DNA of 64,000 bases from JAJPIG01 sp035531675 (GCA_035531675.1 DATKSL010000003.1:176754-240753); one strand, 5' to 3'. Shown: positions 34,540-42,649, numbered from the stretch's first letter. Program-made: numbers and translations. The notes: a model not told the origin generated them from the letters alone.

Positions 34540-35412
34540 ATGGCAATCAGCGTCTCGCGCGAAAAGCTCATGTTCTATGCCGTCGCCGGCGGGCTCGGCG
34601 GCTTTGGCGCGTGGGGGGCGGCGGAACCGTTCCTCGGCATCCGCAGCGTCTACGGTCGCGACATCCTGCTCGGCGCTTTGATCGGGCTGTTCATTGCGGT
34701 CTTCCTGGCTTCGATCGAGGCGCTCAGCGTCGATCAGTGGCGCCAGGCGCTGCGCGGCACCAGCGGTGGCGCGATCTTCGGCATCATCGGCGGCGCCGCG
34801 GGCCTGCTGGTCGGCGAATATGCGTTCGACGTGGTGGGCGGACTCCTCGGGCGTATCGTCGGCTGGACCCTGCTCGGACTGGTGGTCGGGCTGGGCGCCG
34901 GATGGGCGACGCGCTCCAACGCGCGGCGGCGCAACGGCGCCATCGGCGGCGTGATCGGCGGCGCGCTGGGCGGTTTCGCCTACCAGATCCTGACCGCTAT
35001 CTTCCCGCAGGCGTTCGGCCGGGCGATCGCGATTATCGTCCTCGGGCTGCTGATCGGCTTCTTCATCGGACTGGTCGGCGAACTGCTCAAGCGCGGCTGG
35101 CTGATGGTGGTCCGCAGTCAGAGCCGCAACGCGCGCGAGGGGCGCGAGTATCCGCTGATCAAGCCGGTGACGACCATCGGCCGCGCCGAGGAAAGCGACG
35201 TCGGCCTGTTCGGCGATCGCGCCGTGATGCCGCAGCATGCGCTGGTGCGGCGCGAGGGGCGCAACTTCGTGGTCAGCGCTGCCGCCGGCGGCCAGGTGTT
35301 GATCAATCGCCAGCCGCTGGCCGGGCGCCAGGTGCTCAAGAACGGTGATCGGGTCGAGGTCGGAGGAACCTTGTTCCTGTTTCGGGACCGGGCGCAGGCC
35401 ACCAGCAGTTAG
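34540..35412 (+). CDS. Multi-pass membrane protein with C-terminal FHA domain
   Basis: The protein has 290 residues. Residues about 10-190 are hydrophobic, with repeated Gly-x-x-x-Gly segments (GAIFGIIGGAAGLLVGEYAF, GGVIGGALGG), as in glycine-zipper membrane proteins. Four to six helices are likely. The FHA-like domain spans about 205-285 (TTIGRAEESDVGLFGD; VMPQHALVRREG). It has diverged: PQH replaces SRKH, and the NGT loop reads VLINRQP, so phosphopeptide binding may be altered. It would hold a phospho-reader at the membrane beside the transmembrane kinase encoded upstream. Channel-like function is possible but unsupported. Confidence 0.85.
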   Translation: MAISVSREKLMFYAVAGGLGGFGAWGAAEPFLGIRSVYGRDILLGALIGLFIAVFLASIEALSVDQWRQALRGTSGGAIFGIIGGAAGLLVGEYAFDVVGGLLGRIVGWTLLGLVVGLGAGWATRSNARRRNGAIGGVIGGALGGFAYQILTAIFPQAFGRAIAIIVLGLLIGFFIGLVGELLKRGWLMVVRSQSRNAREGREYPLIKPVTTIGRAEESDVGLFGDRAVMPQHALVRREGRNFVVSAAAGGQVLINRQPLAGRQVLKNGDRVEVGGTLFLFRDRAQATSS

Positions 35413-35425
35413 GGGGAGAACTCCG

Positions 35426-36196
35426 GTGCGGCAAGCGGGGCGAGGATGGCGCGCGATTACGATTCTGGTGGCGGCCTTGTTCTGGCTCACAGGCTGCGCG
35501 TCCAGCACCTATCGGTCAGGCGCTGCAGAGCCCACGGTCCAGAAGGTCGAGTACTATCCGTACCAGGTCAAGGGTTATCAGAACAGTTATGCGAAGCGGC
35601 GGATCCTGATCCTGATGCCGATCGACGCCCATCAGCCTGCGATCGGCGGTGCGGGAATCGCCGCGCCGCCTGCCCCGGGCGATGTCGCCATCGGCGTGAG
35701 CGAGGATCCGAGCGGCCGTCCGACCCAGGAACTCTACAGTGCGCCGCTCGCCCCGATCGTGCAGAATGCCATCGCGCAGTCGGCCACCGAAGCGGGCCTG
35801 ATCGCCAGCACCGCGCCGGGCAGCATCTACGCCCCGACCAAGGACCTGAACGACGATTACGTGCTGGTGAGCCGGATCGTCAAATGCTGGGTGGATAAGC
35901 GGCCCGGACCCGGCGGCGAGGCCGGACCGGCCTGGTTCAGCGCCGCGGAGTTCGCCCTCGAGGTGACGATTTACAAGCCGCCGTTCACGGTGCCGTTCTG
36001 GCAGGGCCGGAGCGGTTCCAATTACGACGATCCGCCGATGGACAGCAACGCCATCAGCCCCGAGGATGAGACCGCGATCTACGATCAGCCGGTCCAGGTG
36101 CTATCGGTCGCCATGACCCGGGCAGTGGCCGGAATTTTTAACCGCACCGAGTTGTATGCGCTGGTGAATGATGACCGGATGCCGGCGCGCCGCTGA
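35426..36196 (+). CDS. Lipoprotein of the kinase cluster
   Basis: The protein has 256 residues. I chose the GTG at 35426, preceded by AGGGGGAG, over the longer frame from 35345. The signal peptide (ITILVAALFWLTGC) ends in a lipobox with Cys about 24 residues in, so it is membrane-anchored in the envelope. The mature part contains ILILMPID, a Gly/Pro-rich loop, DDYVLVSRIVKCW, and a Trp/Pro-rich segment (FTVPFWQGRSG). It faintly recalls ABC-type transport auxiliary lipoproteins, but I do not recognise the family. It is last in the cluster and may act with the extracytoplasmic domain of the transmembrane kinase. Confidence 0.78.
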   Translation: MRQAGRGWRAITILVAALFWLTGCASSTYRSGAAEPTVQKVEYYPYQVKGYQNSYAKRRILILMPIDAHQPAIGGAGIAAPPAPGDVAIGVSEDPSGRPTQELYSAPLAPIVQNAIAQSATEAGLIASTAPGSIYAPTKDLNDDYVLVSRIVKCWVDKRPGPGGEAGPAWFSAAEFALEVTIYKPPFTVPFWQGRSGSNYDDPPMDSNAISPEDETAIYDQPVQVLSVAMTRAVAGIFNRTELYALVNDDRMPARR

Positions 36197-36277
36197 TCTG
36201 TCACCTTAATCCGAATCGCCCGGCCGCGCTCGAGGCGGCGGGCGTCAAACCGCCCGGTCCTGAAAGGTAGACGATGC

Positions 36278-37804
36278 ATGGCTGACCGCACGCGAGCAAC
36301 CGCCGAAACCCACCCGTCGCGGGGACGACCGCAGATGCCGCCCTGCGTGCTGGTGATCTTCGGCGGCGCCGGCGACCTGAGCCATCGCAAGCTGCTCCCG
36401 GCGCTCTACAATCTGGCGCTCGATGGTGAATTGCCGGAACACGCCGCGGTGGTGGCCTTTTCGATGGAGGATTTGACCGACGATTCGTATCGCCAGTTCG
36501 CGCGTACCGGGATCGAGCAGTTCTCGCGCCGTCCGCTCGACGAGCAGCACTGGAACAGCTTCGCCCCGCTGCTCCATTACGTGCGCGGCAATTTCACCGA
36601 GGCGGCAACCTTCCAGGCCCTGCGCGCCCGGCTCGAAGAGCTCGACGGTAAGTTCGGCACCGAGGGTAATCGCGTCTTCTACTTTGCGATTCCGCCGGCC
36701 TTTATCGACGATTGCCTGGGCGCGCTCAGGGGCGTCGGCATGATCAAGCCGGCCGAGACCGCGCCGTTTACGCGGGTGGTGGTGGAAAAACCGATCGGTC
36801 ACGACCTGGCCAGCGCGCGCGAGATCAACGGGCGGCTGGCGCGCTACCTGGACGAAAGCCAGATTTTCCGGATCGATCACTATCTGGGCAAGGAGACGGT
36901 CGAGAACCTGTTGGTGCTGCGTTTCGCCAACGCGGTGTTCGAGCCGCTATGGTCGGCACACTTTATCGATCACGTGCAGATCACGGTGGCCGAAGAGGAG
37001 GGCGTCGGCACGCGCGCCGCCTACTACGATCACGCCGGCGCGCTGCGCGACATGGTGCAGAGCCATCTGCTGCAGGTGCTGTGCATGATCGCGATGGAAG
37101 CGCCCCGGACCACCGCCGCGGACGCGATCCGCGACGCGAAACTCGACGTCCTGCGCTCGCTCAAACCGCTCGAGGCCGACGAGATCAGCCGCTTCGTGGT
37201 GCGCGGACAATACGGTGAAGGGCTGATCGCGAGCGAGAAAGTCGGGGCCTACCGGCGCGAAGAGCATATCGCGCCCGAATCGACCACCGAGACCTTCGTC
37301 GCGCTGCGCTGCTTTATCGAGAACTGGCGCTGGGCCGGGGTGCCGTTTTACCTGCGCACCGGCAAGCGGATGCCCACGCGCGCCAGCGAGATCTCGATCT
37401 ACTTCAAGTCGGTGCCGCGCATCCTGTTCAACACCCCGCCGCACCCGCCGCTGGAGACCAACGTGCTGGTGCTGCGCATCCAACCCGACGAGGGGCTCGC
37501 GCTGAACATCATCTCGAAGCTGCCCGGCGCCGAAGTGCGGCTCGCGCCGGTCAAGGTCAACTTCCATTACGCGACCGCCTCGCCCGAAGCCTACGAGACC
37601 CTGCTGCGCGACGTGATAACCGGGGATCAGACGCTGTTCATGCGTCGCGACACGGTCGAGGCCGCCTGGCAGTTCGTACAGAATATTCTCGATGCGTGGG
37701 CCGAGGCGCCCAGCGAACCGCCGATCTACGCGGCCGGTTCATGGGGGCCCATCGAGTCGGCCCTGATGATCGCGGCCGACGGGCGCGCGTGGCGCACCCC
37801 GTGA
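36278..37804 (+). CDS. zwf: Glucose-6-phosphate dehydrogenase
   Basis: This 508-residue enzyme oxidises glucose 6-phosphate with NADP+ or NAD+ in the pentose phosphate or Entner-Doudoroff route. The nucleotide-binding motif is FGGAGDLSHRKLLPAL near residue 30. VVEKPIGHDL near 168 and the active-site RIDHYLGKETVENL near 197 are intact. NADP versus NAD preference is not clear from sequence. It heads a compact sugar cluster with glk and aldolase. Confidence 0.96.
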   Translation: MADRTRATAETHPSRGRPQMPPCVLVIFGGAGDLSHRKLLPALYNLALDGELPEHAAVVAFSMEDLTDDSYRQFARTGIEQFSRRPLDEQHWNSFAPLLHYVRGNFTEAATFQALRARLEELDGKFGTEGNRVFYFAIPPAFIDDCLGALRGVGMIKPAETAPFTRVVVEKPIGHDLASAREINGRLARYLDESQIFRIDHYLGKETVENLLVLRFANAVFEPLWSAHFIDHVQITVAEEEGVGTRAAYYDHAGALRDMVQSHLLQVLCMIAMEAPRTTAADAIRDAKLDVLRSLKPLEADEISRFVVRGQYGEGLIASEKVGAYRREEHIAPESTTETFVALRCFIENWRWAGVPFYLRTGKRMPTRASEISIYFKSVPRILFNTPPHPPLETNVLVLRIQPDEGLALNIISKLPGAEVRLAPVKVNFHYATASPEAYETLLRDVITGDQTLFMRRDTVEAAWQFVQNILDAWAEAPSEPPIYAAGSWGPIESALMIAADGRAWRTP

Positions 37805-37816
37805 CGAGGGGCTGAG

Positions 37817-38809
37817 ATGGCCGACAGAGTGATCCTGGCCGGCGATGTCGGCGGCACCAAGACTCATCTCGCGCTCTGGCGCGCCGCGCCGGGCGGGCTC
37901 CAGCGCCTGACGGACAAACTCTACCGCACCGCCGCGTTTGCGAGCCTCGAGGCGCTGTGCGCGGATTTTCTCGGCGGCGGCAAGCCGCCCGACGCGCTCT
38001 GTTTCGGCGTACCCGGCCCGGTGATCGAGGGGCGCAGCCACGCCACCAACCTCGCCTGGACCGTCGAGCAGCGAACGCTGGCGGCGAGCTTCGGCGGCGC
38101 GCCGGTCAGACTGATGAACGATCTCGAAGCGACCGCCTACGCCCTGCCGCATCTCGGCGCGCAGGAGACCACCGTGTTGCAGGCCGGCACGCCGGTCGAC
38201 GGCGCCAATATCGTGGTGGCGGCGGCGGGCACCGGACTTGGCGAAGCGGCGCTGATCGCCGATCGCGGCCGCTATGTTGCGATCGCGACCGAAGGCGGCC
38301 ATTGCGATTTTGCCCCGCGCGACGATCAACAGATCGAACTGATGAAGTTCCTGGTCGCCGAGTTCGGCCACGCCAGCTACGAGCGCGTGCTGTCGGGTCC
38401 CGGCCTGGTGAACATCTATCGGTTTCTGAAGACCAGCAGCCCGGGCGCCGAGCCCGACTGGCTCAGAGCGGAGTTCGAAAGCACGGATCCGGCGGCCGTG
38501 GTGAGCCGGGCGGCGCTCGATCAGCGCGATGCGCGATGCGTTCGTGCGCTCGAGCTGTTCGTCGCCATCTATGCCGCCGAGGCGGCGAACCTGGCGCTCA
38601 AGATGCTGGCGCTGGGCGGCGTCTACCTGGGCGGCGGTATCGCGCCGAAAATCCTGCCGATGCTCCAGCGGCCCGGCTTCGTGCAGGCCTTCAACGACAA
38701 GGGCCGGCTCGGCAAGGTGCTGCGCCGCGTCGAGGTGCGGGTGGTGATGAACCAGGAGGCGGGATTGCTGGGCGCGGCCCACTGCGCGCTCGAATTGCTC
38801 GATCAATGA
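37817..38809 (+). CDS. glk: Glucokinase
   Basis: This 330-residue enzyme phosphorylates glucose with ATP. The ASKHA phosphate loop LAGDVGGTKTHLAL lies at the N-terminus, CFGVPGPV near residue 60, LMNDLEATAYALP near 100 (catalytic Asp) and AGTGLGEA near 135. The architecture and length match the E. coli Glk type, not the ROK family. GAGGGG precedes the ATG, and the gene is 12 bases after zwf, so the two steps to 6-phosphogluconolactone are probably co-expressed. Confidence 0.95.
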   Translation: MADRVILAGDVGGTKTHLALWRAAPGGLQRLTDKLYRTAAFASLEALCADFLGGGKPPDALCFGVPGPVIEGRSHATNLAWTVEQRTLAASFGGAPVRLMNDLEATAYALPHLGAQETTVLQAGTPVDGANIVVAAAGTGLGEAALIADRGRYVAIATEGGHCDFAPRDDQQIELMKFLVAEFGHASYERVLSGPGLVNIYRFLKTSSPGAEPDWLRAEFESTDPAAVVSRAALDQRDARCVRALELFVAIYAAEAANLALKMLALGGVYLGGGIAPKILPMLQRPGFVQAFNDKGRLGKVLRRVEVRVVMNQEAGLLGAAHCALELLDQ

Positions 38810-38845
38810 ATGGCGATTTCGATTCACAGATAAGACGAGGAAATT

Positions 38846-39760
38846 ATGACCAAGCGAGTACGTGAAATTCTGAGTTGGTACGAATCCGCGAATCCGGGCG
38901 TGCGGGCGAACCTCGCGCGGATGCTCAATCATGGCCGGCTGGCCGGGACCGGGCGGATGGTGATTCTGCCGGTCGACCAGGGCTTCGAGCACGGTCCGGC
39001 GCGCAGCTTCGCCGTCAATCCGCCGGCCTACAGCCCGCTCTATCATTTTCAGCTCGCCATCGACGCCGGGCTCAACGCCTACGCGGCTCCGCTCGGCTTT
39101 ATCGAGGCCGGCGCGGCCGACTTCGCCGGTGAGATTCCGCTGATCCTGAAGCTCAATAATCACGACCTGCTGGCCGAGGAAAGCGACCCGGCGCCGGCCG
39201 TGACCGGGAGCGTCAAGGACGCCTTGCGGCTCGGCTGCGCGGCAGTCGGCTTCACGATCTATCCGGGCTCGCTCAAGGCCAGTCTGATGTATCAGCAGTT
39301 GCGCGAGATCGGCGAGGAGGCGCAGGCCCACGGCCTGGCGGTGGTGGTGTGGTCTTATCCACGCGGCTCGGGAATCAGCAAGGAGGGCGAAACGGCGCTG
39401 GATATTGTCGCCTACGGCGCGCAAATCGCCGCGCAACTCGGCGCCAACGTCATCAAGGTGAAGCTCCCGAGCAGCCATCTCGAGCTGGCCGCCGCCAAGA
39501 AGGTTTACGAGGAGACGCGCGTGCCGCTCGAGCCGCTCGCGGCGCGGGTCCGCCACGTAGTGCAAAGCGCTTTCGACGGCCGCCGCATCGTGATCTTCTC
39601 GGGCGGCGCGCGCGAGGATGACAAGGCGCTGCTCGAGCAGGTCCAGGCGATTCACGATGGCGGCGGTTTCGGTTCGATCATCGGCCGCAACTCGTTCCAG
39701 CGCCCGCGCCAGGCCGCGATCGACCTGCTCAGTACCATCATCGGCATCTACGCCCGCTAA
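38846..39760 (+). CDS. Class I fructose-bisphosphate aldolase, archaeal (DhnA) type
   Basis: The protein has 304 residues. It has the DhnA/FbaB-type signatures LPVDQGFEHGPARSF near residue 38, WSYPRGSGI near 170, NVIKVKLPSS near 205 (Schiff-base lysine region) and IFSGGAREDD near 250. It cleaves or forms fructose 1,6-bisphosphate without a metal. A related function on other aldol substrates cannot be excluded. It lies in the zwf-glk cluster. GAGGAAATT precedes the ATG. Confidence 0.91.
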   Translation: MTKRVREILSWYESANPGVRANLARMLNHGRLAGTGRMVILPVDQGFEHGPARSFAVNPPAYSPLYHFQLAIDAGLNAYAAPLGFIEAGAADFAGEIPLILKLNNHDLLAEESDPAPAVTGSVKDALRLGCAAVGFTIYPGSLKASLMYQQLREIGEEAQAHGLAVVVWSYPRGSGISKEGETALDIVAYGAQIAAQLGANVIKVKLPSSHLELAAAKKVYEETRVPLEPLAARVRHVVQSAFDGRRIVIFSGGAREDDKALLEQVQAIHDGGGFGSIIGRNSFQRPRQAAIDLLSTIIGIYAR

Positions 39761-39796
39761 TCCCGGCCGGTCGCGGTTCGGAGCACGAGGAGGACC

Positions 39797-40600
39797 ATGA
39801 AGTACAGCGAGTACCAGTTCCTCAAGTTTGAGCGGCACGACCCCGCTATCATGCTGATCACGATCAACCGGCCCGAGGCGCTCAATGCCACCAACAGCCG
39901 CCTGCACTGGGAGCTGAGCCAGGTCTGGAAGGATATCGGCGACGACGATGAAACCAACGTCGCGATTATCACCGGGGCCGGCAAAGCGTTCTCGGTCGGC
40001 GGCGACTTCGAGATGATCGACAAGCTGCTCGGCCATCACGACCAGATCGTGCGGGTGTGGCGCGAAGCCGGCGATATCGTCTACAACATGATCAATCTCG
40101 ACAAGCCGATCATCTCGGCGATCAACGGCGTGGCGGTCGGCGCCGGACTCGCGGTCGCGTTGCTGGCCGATATCAGTATCGCTGCGGACACCATGCGTAT
40201 CACCGACGGTCATCTCCGCCTCGGCGTCGCGGCGGGCGACCATTCGGTGATCATCTGGCCGCTGCTGTGCGGGATGGCGCGGGCCAAGTACTACCTGCTG
40301 ACCGCCGACTTTATCGACGCCAGGGAAGCCGAGCGGATTGGCCTGGTGAGCCTGTGCGTGCCGGCCGCGGAGTTGATGGACCGCGCTTTCACGGTGGCGC
40401 GCAAGCTCGGCGCCGGCCCGCAGCACGCACAGCGCTTTACCAAGCGCAGTCTCAACCAGTGGCTGCGGATGGCGGGGCCGGCCTTCGACGCCTCGTTGGC
40501 GCTCGAGATGATCGGATTTTTCGGCGACGACGTGGCGGCCGGCATGGAAGCCGTCAAGAGCAAGCGCCCGCCCGCTTTTCCGAGCAGTCGCACGCGTTAG
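39797..40600 (+). CDS. Enoyl-CoA hydratase/isomerase family protein
   Basis: This 267-residue crotonase-fold enzyme has ITINRPEALNATNS at the CoA site, AFSVGGDFEMIDK and GVAVGAGLAVALLADISIA for the oxyanion hole. The residue at the usual first catalytic Glu position lies in AADTMRITDGHLRLGVAAGD and is not a standard Glu, so isomerase or another crotonase activity is as likely as hydratase. It is distinct from the paralogue at 13199. GAGGAGG precedes the ATG. Confidence 0.87.
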   Translation: MKYSEYQFLKFERHDPAIMLITINRPEALNATNSRLHWELSQVWKDIGDDDETNVAIITGAGKAFSVGGDFEMIDKLLGHHDQIVRVWREAGDIVYNMINLDKPIISAINGVAVGAGLAVALLADISIAADTMRITDGHLRLGVAAGDHSVIIWPLLCGMARAKYYLLTADFIDAREAERIGLVSLCVPAAELMDRAFTVARKLGAGPQHAQRFTKRSLNQWLRMAGPAFDASLALEMIGFFGDDVAAGMEAVKSKRPPAFPSSRTR

Positions 40601-40702
40601 CCGGGCTCGATGACGCCGTGCCTTGGTGCTCTGCGGCCGGCCGGTTTATGCTAAGAAACTGTGGCTTGGGCCTGGTCCCTGAAATCGAAGGAGGATTGTG
40701 AC

Positions 40703-41329
40703 ATGGGTCGGAAGGAACGCTGGTGGTACCTGCCGGTGATCGTGGTTGCGGCGATGCTCGGCGGGGCCGTATCCAATCTGCTGCTCAACTCCAGCTTCGC
40801 ATTCGGCGCGGTAAAGCACCATCATGCCGCGCTCAAGCGAATCAGCGCCGAAACCGTGACCGCCCACGAATTCGTGATGGTGGATGCTGCGGGCAAGAAG
40901 CGCGCGGCGATTCATATGATGGAAAACGCCGGTCCGGCGGTCGATCTATTTGATCAGAGCGGCATCATGCGGGCCTCGCTCGCGGTCACGCCGCGCGAAG
41001 TGGCGCGGATACGACTCTACAATCAGGCCGGGGTTCCGCAGGCGGCCCTCGGCGTGACGGGGGACGATCGGCCGGGCTTGGTGCTGATGGACAAGAAGCG
41101 CGCCTTGCGCGCCACGGTCGAGGTCAGCCAGGCGGGCGCGCCCAGTCTCCGCTTGTACGGCGAGAAGAGCGCCGTGGCCGGCATCGATGTCACCCCCGAC
41201 GGTCTGCCGGGTTTTGTGCTGCTGAACCCAGAGGGCAAGACCATGGCGGCGTTGTCGGTCAACAACGACGGCAAGTCGGCGCTGACGCTGTATGACTCGT
41301 CCGGCCAGGTGGTCGGAGGATTGCCCTGA
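40703..41329 (+). CDS. Membrane-anchored or exported beta-repeat protein
   Basis: The protein has 208 residues from the ATG at 40703, chosen for the GAAGGAGG site (the open frame begins at 40661). A short basic tail and a hydrophobic segment (WYLPVIVVAAMLGGAVSNLLL) anchor or export it. After it, about six to seven degenerate repeats of 22-25 residues appear, with pattern L-x-D-x-x-G-x-x-R-A-x-L-x-V (for example MVDAAGKKRAAIHM, LFDQSGIMRASLAV, LMDKKRALRATVEV, LLNPEGKTMAALSV, LYDSSGQVVGGL). This looks like a beta-solenoid or propeller. I do not recognise a family. Function unknown. Confidence 0.8.
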   Translation: MGRKERWWYLPVIVVAAMLGGAVSNLLLNSSFAFGAVKHHHAALKRISAETVTAHEFVMVDAAGKKRAAIHMMENAGPAVDLFDQSGIMRASLAVTPREVARIRLYNQAGVPQAALGVTGDDRPGLVLMDKKRALRATVEVSQAGAPSLRLYGEKSAVAGIDVTPDGLPGFVLLNPEGKTMAALSVNNDGKSALTLYDSSGQVVGGLP

Positions 41330-41342
41330 AGCTCGATTCAAA

Positions 41343-41380
41343 CCCGTGCTTGATGCGCCTTTGCGCGGCGGGCCTTTTTT
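41343..41380 (+). terminator. Probable intrinsic terminator
   Basis: An outer CCCG (41343-41346) with CGGG (41369-41372) and an inner GCGC-CTTT-GCGC (41355-41366) form an interrupted stem followed by CCTTTTTT. It lies 14 bases after the stop of the beta-repeat protein gene. Confidence 0.6.
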
Positions 41381-41430
41381 GGCATACTCGGCGCTTTGAA
41401 AGTGCATCCTTTGTGACAGGGGGCTTCACG

Positions 41431-41727
41431 ATGAAGAAGCTGGCAACGATTGGTGCGTGCCTGGCGATCAGTTCCGTGATGGCGCTCGGAGTGGCGTTCT
41501 CGCCGAGCGCTTATGCCATGCGCGGCGTAAGGGTCGACTGCTCGAAGGTGATGAAGGATCTCAATGGGGGCAAGAAGCCCAAGGAAGTCGCCGCGGGCAT
41601 GAAGATCTCGATCTCGAGCGTCTACAAATGCCGGCGGCGCGCTCGCCAGGCTGCCGGCGCTGGCACGGCCCACGCGATGAACGCGCATCCGATGGCCGCT
41701 GCCTCGCCCGCCGCGGCGAAGCATTGA
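41431..41727 (+). CDS. Small exported protein containing a helix-turn-helix-like segment
   Basis: The protein has 98 residues from the ATG at 41431. The signal peptide covers 1-29 (KKLATIGACLAISSVMALG; cleavage after AYA). The mature part has C37 and C67 and a segment (KDLNGGKKPKEVAAGMKIS, then SSVYKCRRR) that reads like the DNA-binding helix-turn-helix of resolvases and transposases (GxxPxEIAxxLxISxxTVYxxxR). Its C-terminus is Ala/His rich. A DNA-binding motif behind a signal peptide is odd: it might be an exported scaffold, or the signal may be misread. No family is recognised. Confidence 0.78.
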   Translation: MKKLATIGACLAISSVMALGVAFSPSAYAMRGVRVDCSKVMKDLNGGKKPKEVAAGMKISISSVYKCRRRARQAAGAGTAHAMNAHPMAAASPAAAKH

Positions 41728-41838
41728 TTCAGTTGCTCCGGTAGTACGTTTTCGATCGGTTCATCCTGAACGCTCGTGACCTCCGGGAGAGGCTCACGAG
41801 CGCCCGGGATTTCCGTCGAAGTTACAGAATCAACCGCT

Positions 41839-42129
41839 ATGGCCTGCGAACTTTGCGAGCTTCGCGAATACACGCAGCATTATTGCCGCTTCGTGCATCC
41901 GTTTCGGTTCGCGATCCTGGACTGCGATTCGTGCGACACGCCGATGGCCGTGCTGGGCGAGCATCGCGCCACGGCGACCGATGTGGAACGCGCCTTCATG
42001 ATCGAAGCACTGTCGTTAGTGGCCCGTTCCCGTTACGGGGAGCGAGCTTTTGTCATCGATGGCGTGATGCGCCAGATTCCCGACCACTGCCATATACACG
42101 CCCGTCCCATCCCGGCCTGGGCCAGGTAG
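41839..42129 (+). CDS. Small Cys/His protein of the CELC-type, possibly HIT-like
   Basis: The protein has 96 residues if started at ATG 41839 (the open frame goes back to a GTG at 41776; neither has a good ribosome site). It holds C3-x2-C6 (CELC), C29-x2-C32 (CDSC), VLGEH and a terminal PDHCHIHARP with three alternating His positions. The layout resembles a widespread small conserved hypothetical family in archaea and bacteria, and vaguely the zinc-binding HIT proteins with their late His-x-His. It probably binds a metal. No reaction is known to me. Confidence 0.72.
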   Translation: MACELCELREYTQHYCRFVHPFRFAILDCDSCDTPMAVLGEHRATATDVERAFMIEALSLVARSRYGERAFVIDGVMRQIPDHCHIHARPIPAWAR

Positions 42130-42226
42130 GGGGGCTACGTCGCAGCTGGCACCTTGACCGCACGCGTTGGCTTTTCACATCTAATGTTCTGACCCGTGAC
42201 TTGAAATCTTTTATTGTCACGTCTAT

Positions 42227-42255
42227 TTGGTAAACAACCCGTCTTATGGTATATG
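42227..42255 (+). promoter_or_regulatory. Promoter of the cold-shock gene
   Basis: TTGGTA (42227-42232), a 17-base spacer and TATATG (42250-42255), with start predicted near 42262. Confidence 0.5.
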
Positions 42256-42261
42256 CGCGGG

Positions 42262-42336
42262 CACTGCCTGCGTGCAGTAGGGTTGGCCCTTCGGGAGGGG
42301 GCCTGCCTGTTTTTAGTCAGGAGGTTTCGGGGGAGA
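42262..42336 (+). promoter_or_regulatory. Structured 5' leader of the cold-shock gene
   Basis: A leader of about 75 bases with hairpins ACTGC (42263-42267)/GCAGT (42274-42278) and GGCCC (42285-42289)/GGGCC (42299-42303), followed by a short U-rich run and CAGGAGG. Cold-shock mRNAs commonly use leader folding to respond to temperature. Here that is inferred from position and structure only. Confidence 0.5.
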
Positions 42337-42543
42337 ATGGCTAACGGTACAGTCAAGTGGTTCAGCCCCAAGAAGGGGTACGGCTTCATCACGATGGAGG
42401 ACGGACAAGAGGTGTTCGTCCACTATACTGCCATCGACGGAAACGGCTTCCGGTCGCTCGAGCAGGGAGAAACCGTCAGATTCGAGGTTGCTCAAGGGCC
42501 GAAGGGGCTGCAGGCATCCAATGTGATGCGCGCGCAGGCCTAG
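42337..42543 (+). CDS. Cold-shock protein (CspA family)
   Basis: This 68-residue OB-fold RNA chaperone binds single-stranded nucleic acid. RNP1 is KGYGFITM near residues 15-22, and RNP2 is EVFVHYTAI near 28. The start NGTVKWFSPKKGYGF is diagnostic. The open frame extends to 42214, but the ATG at 42337 with GGGGGAGA before it gives the standard length. Confidence 0.96.
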   Translation: MANGTVKWFSPKKGYGFITMEDGQEVFVHYTAIDGNGFRSLEQGETVRFEVAQGPKGLQASNVMRAQA

Positions 42544-42649
42544 CGCCGCGTAATCTCACGCGATCCTGAGGGCCGCGAGGCTTGGATCTCGCCCTCACGG
42601 GCGGGCGGCGTCTGTCGCGTGCTGGTTTCCGGCACGCGGCAGGCTCGCC

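Noticed and set aside
37739..40426. An 895-codon open frame on the minus strand across glk, the aldolase and the enoyl-CoA hydratase
   Set aside because: The plus strand there encodes well-recognised enzymes with ribosome-binding sites. The minus-strand frame is Arg/Asp/His-rich low-quality sequence, as often arises antisense to GC-rich genes.
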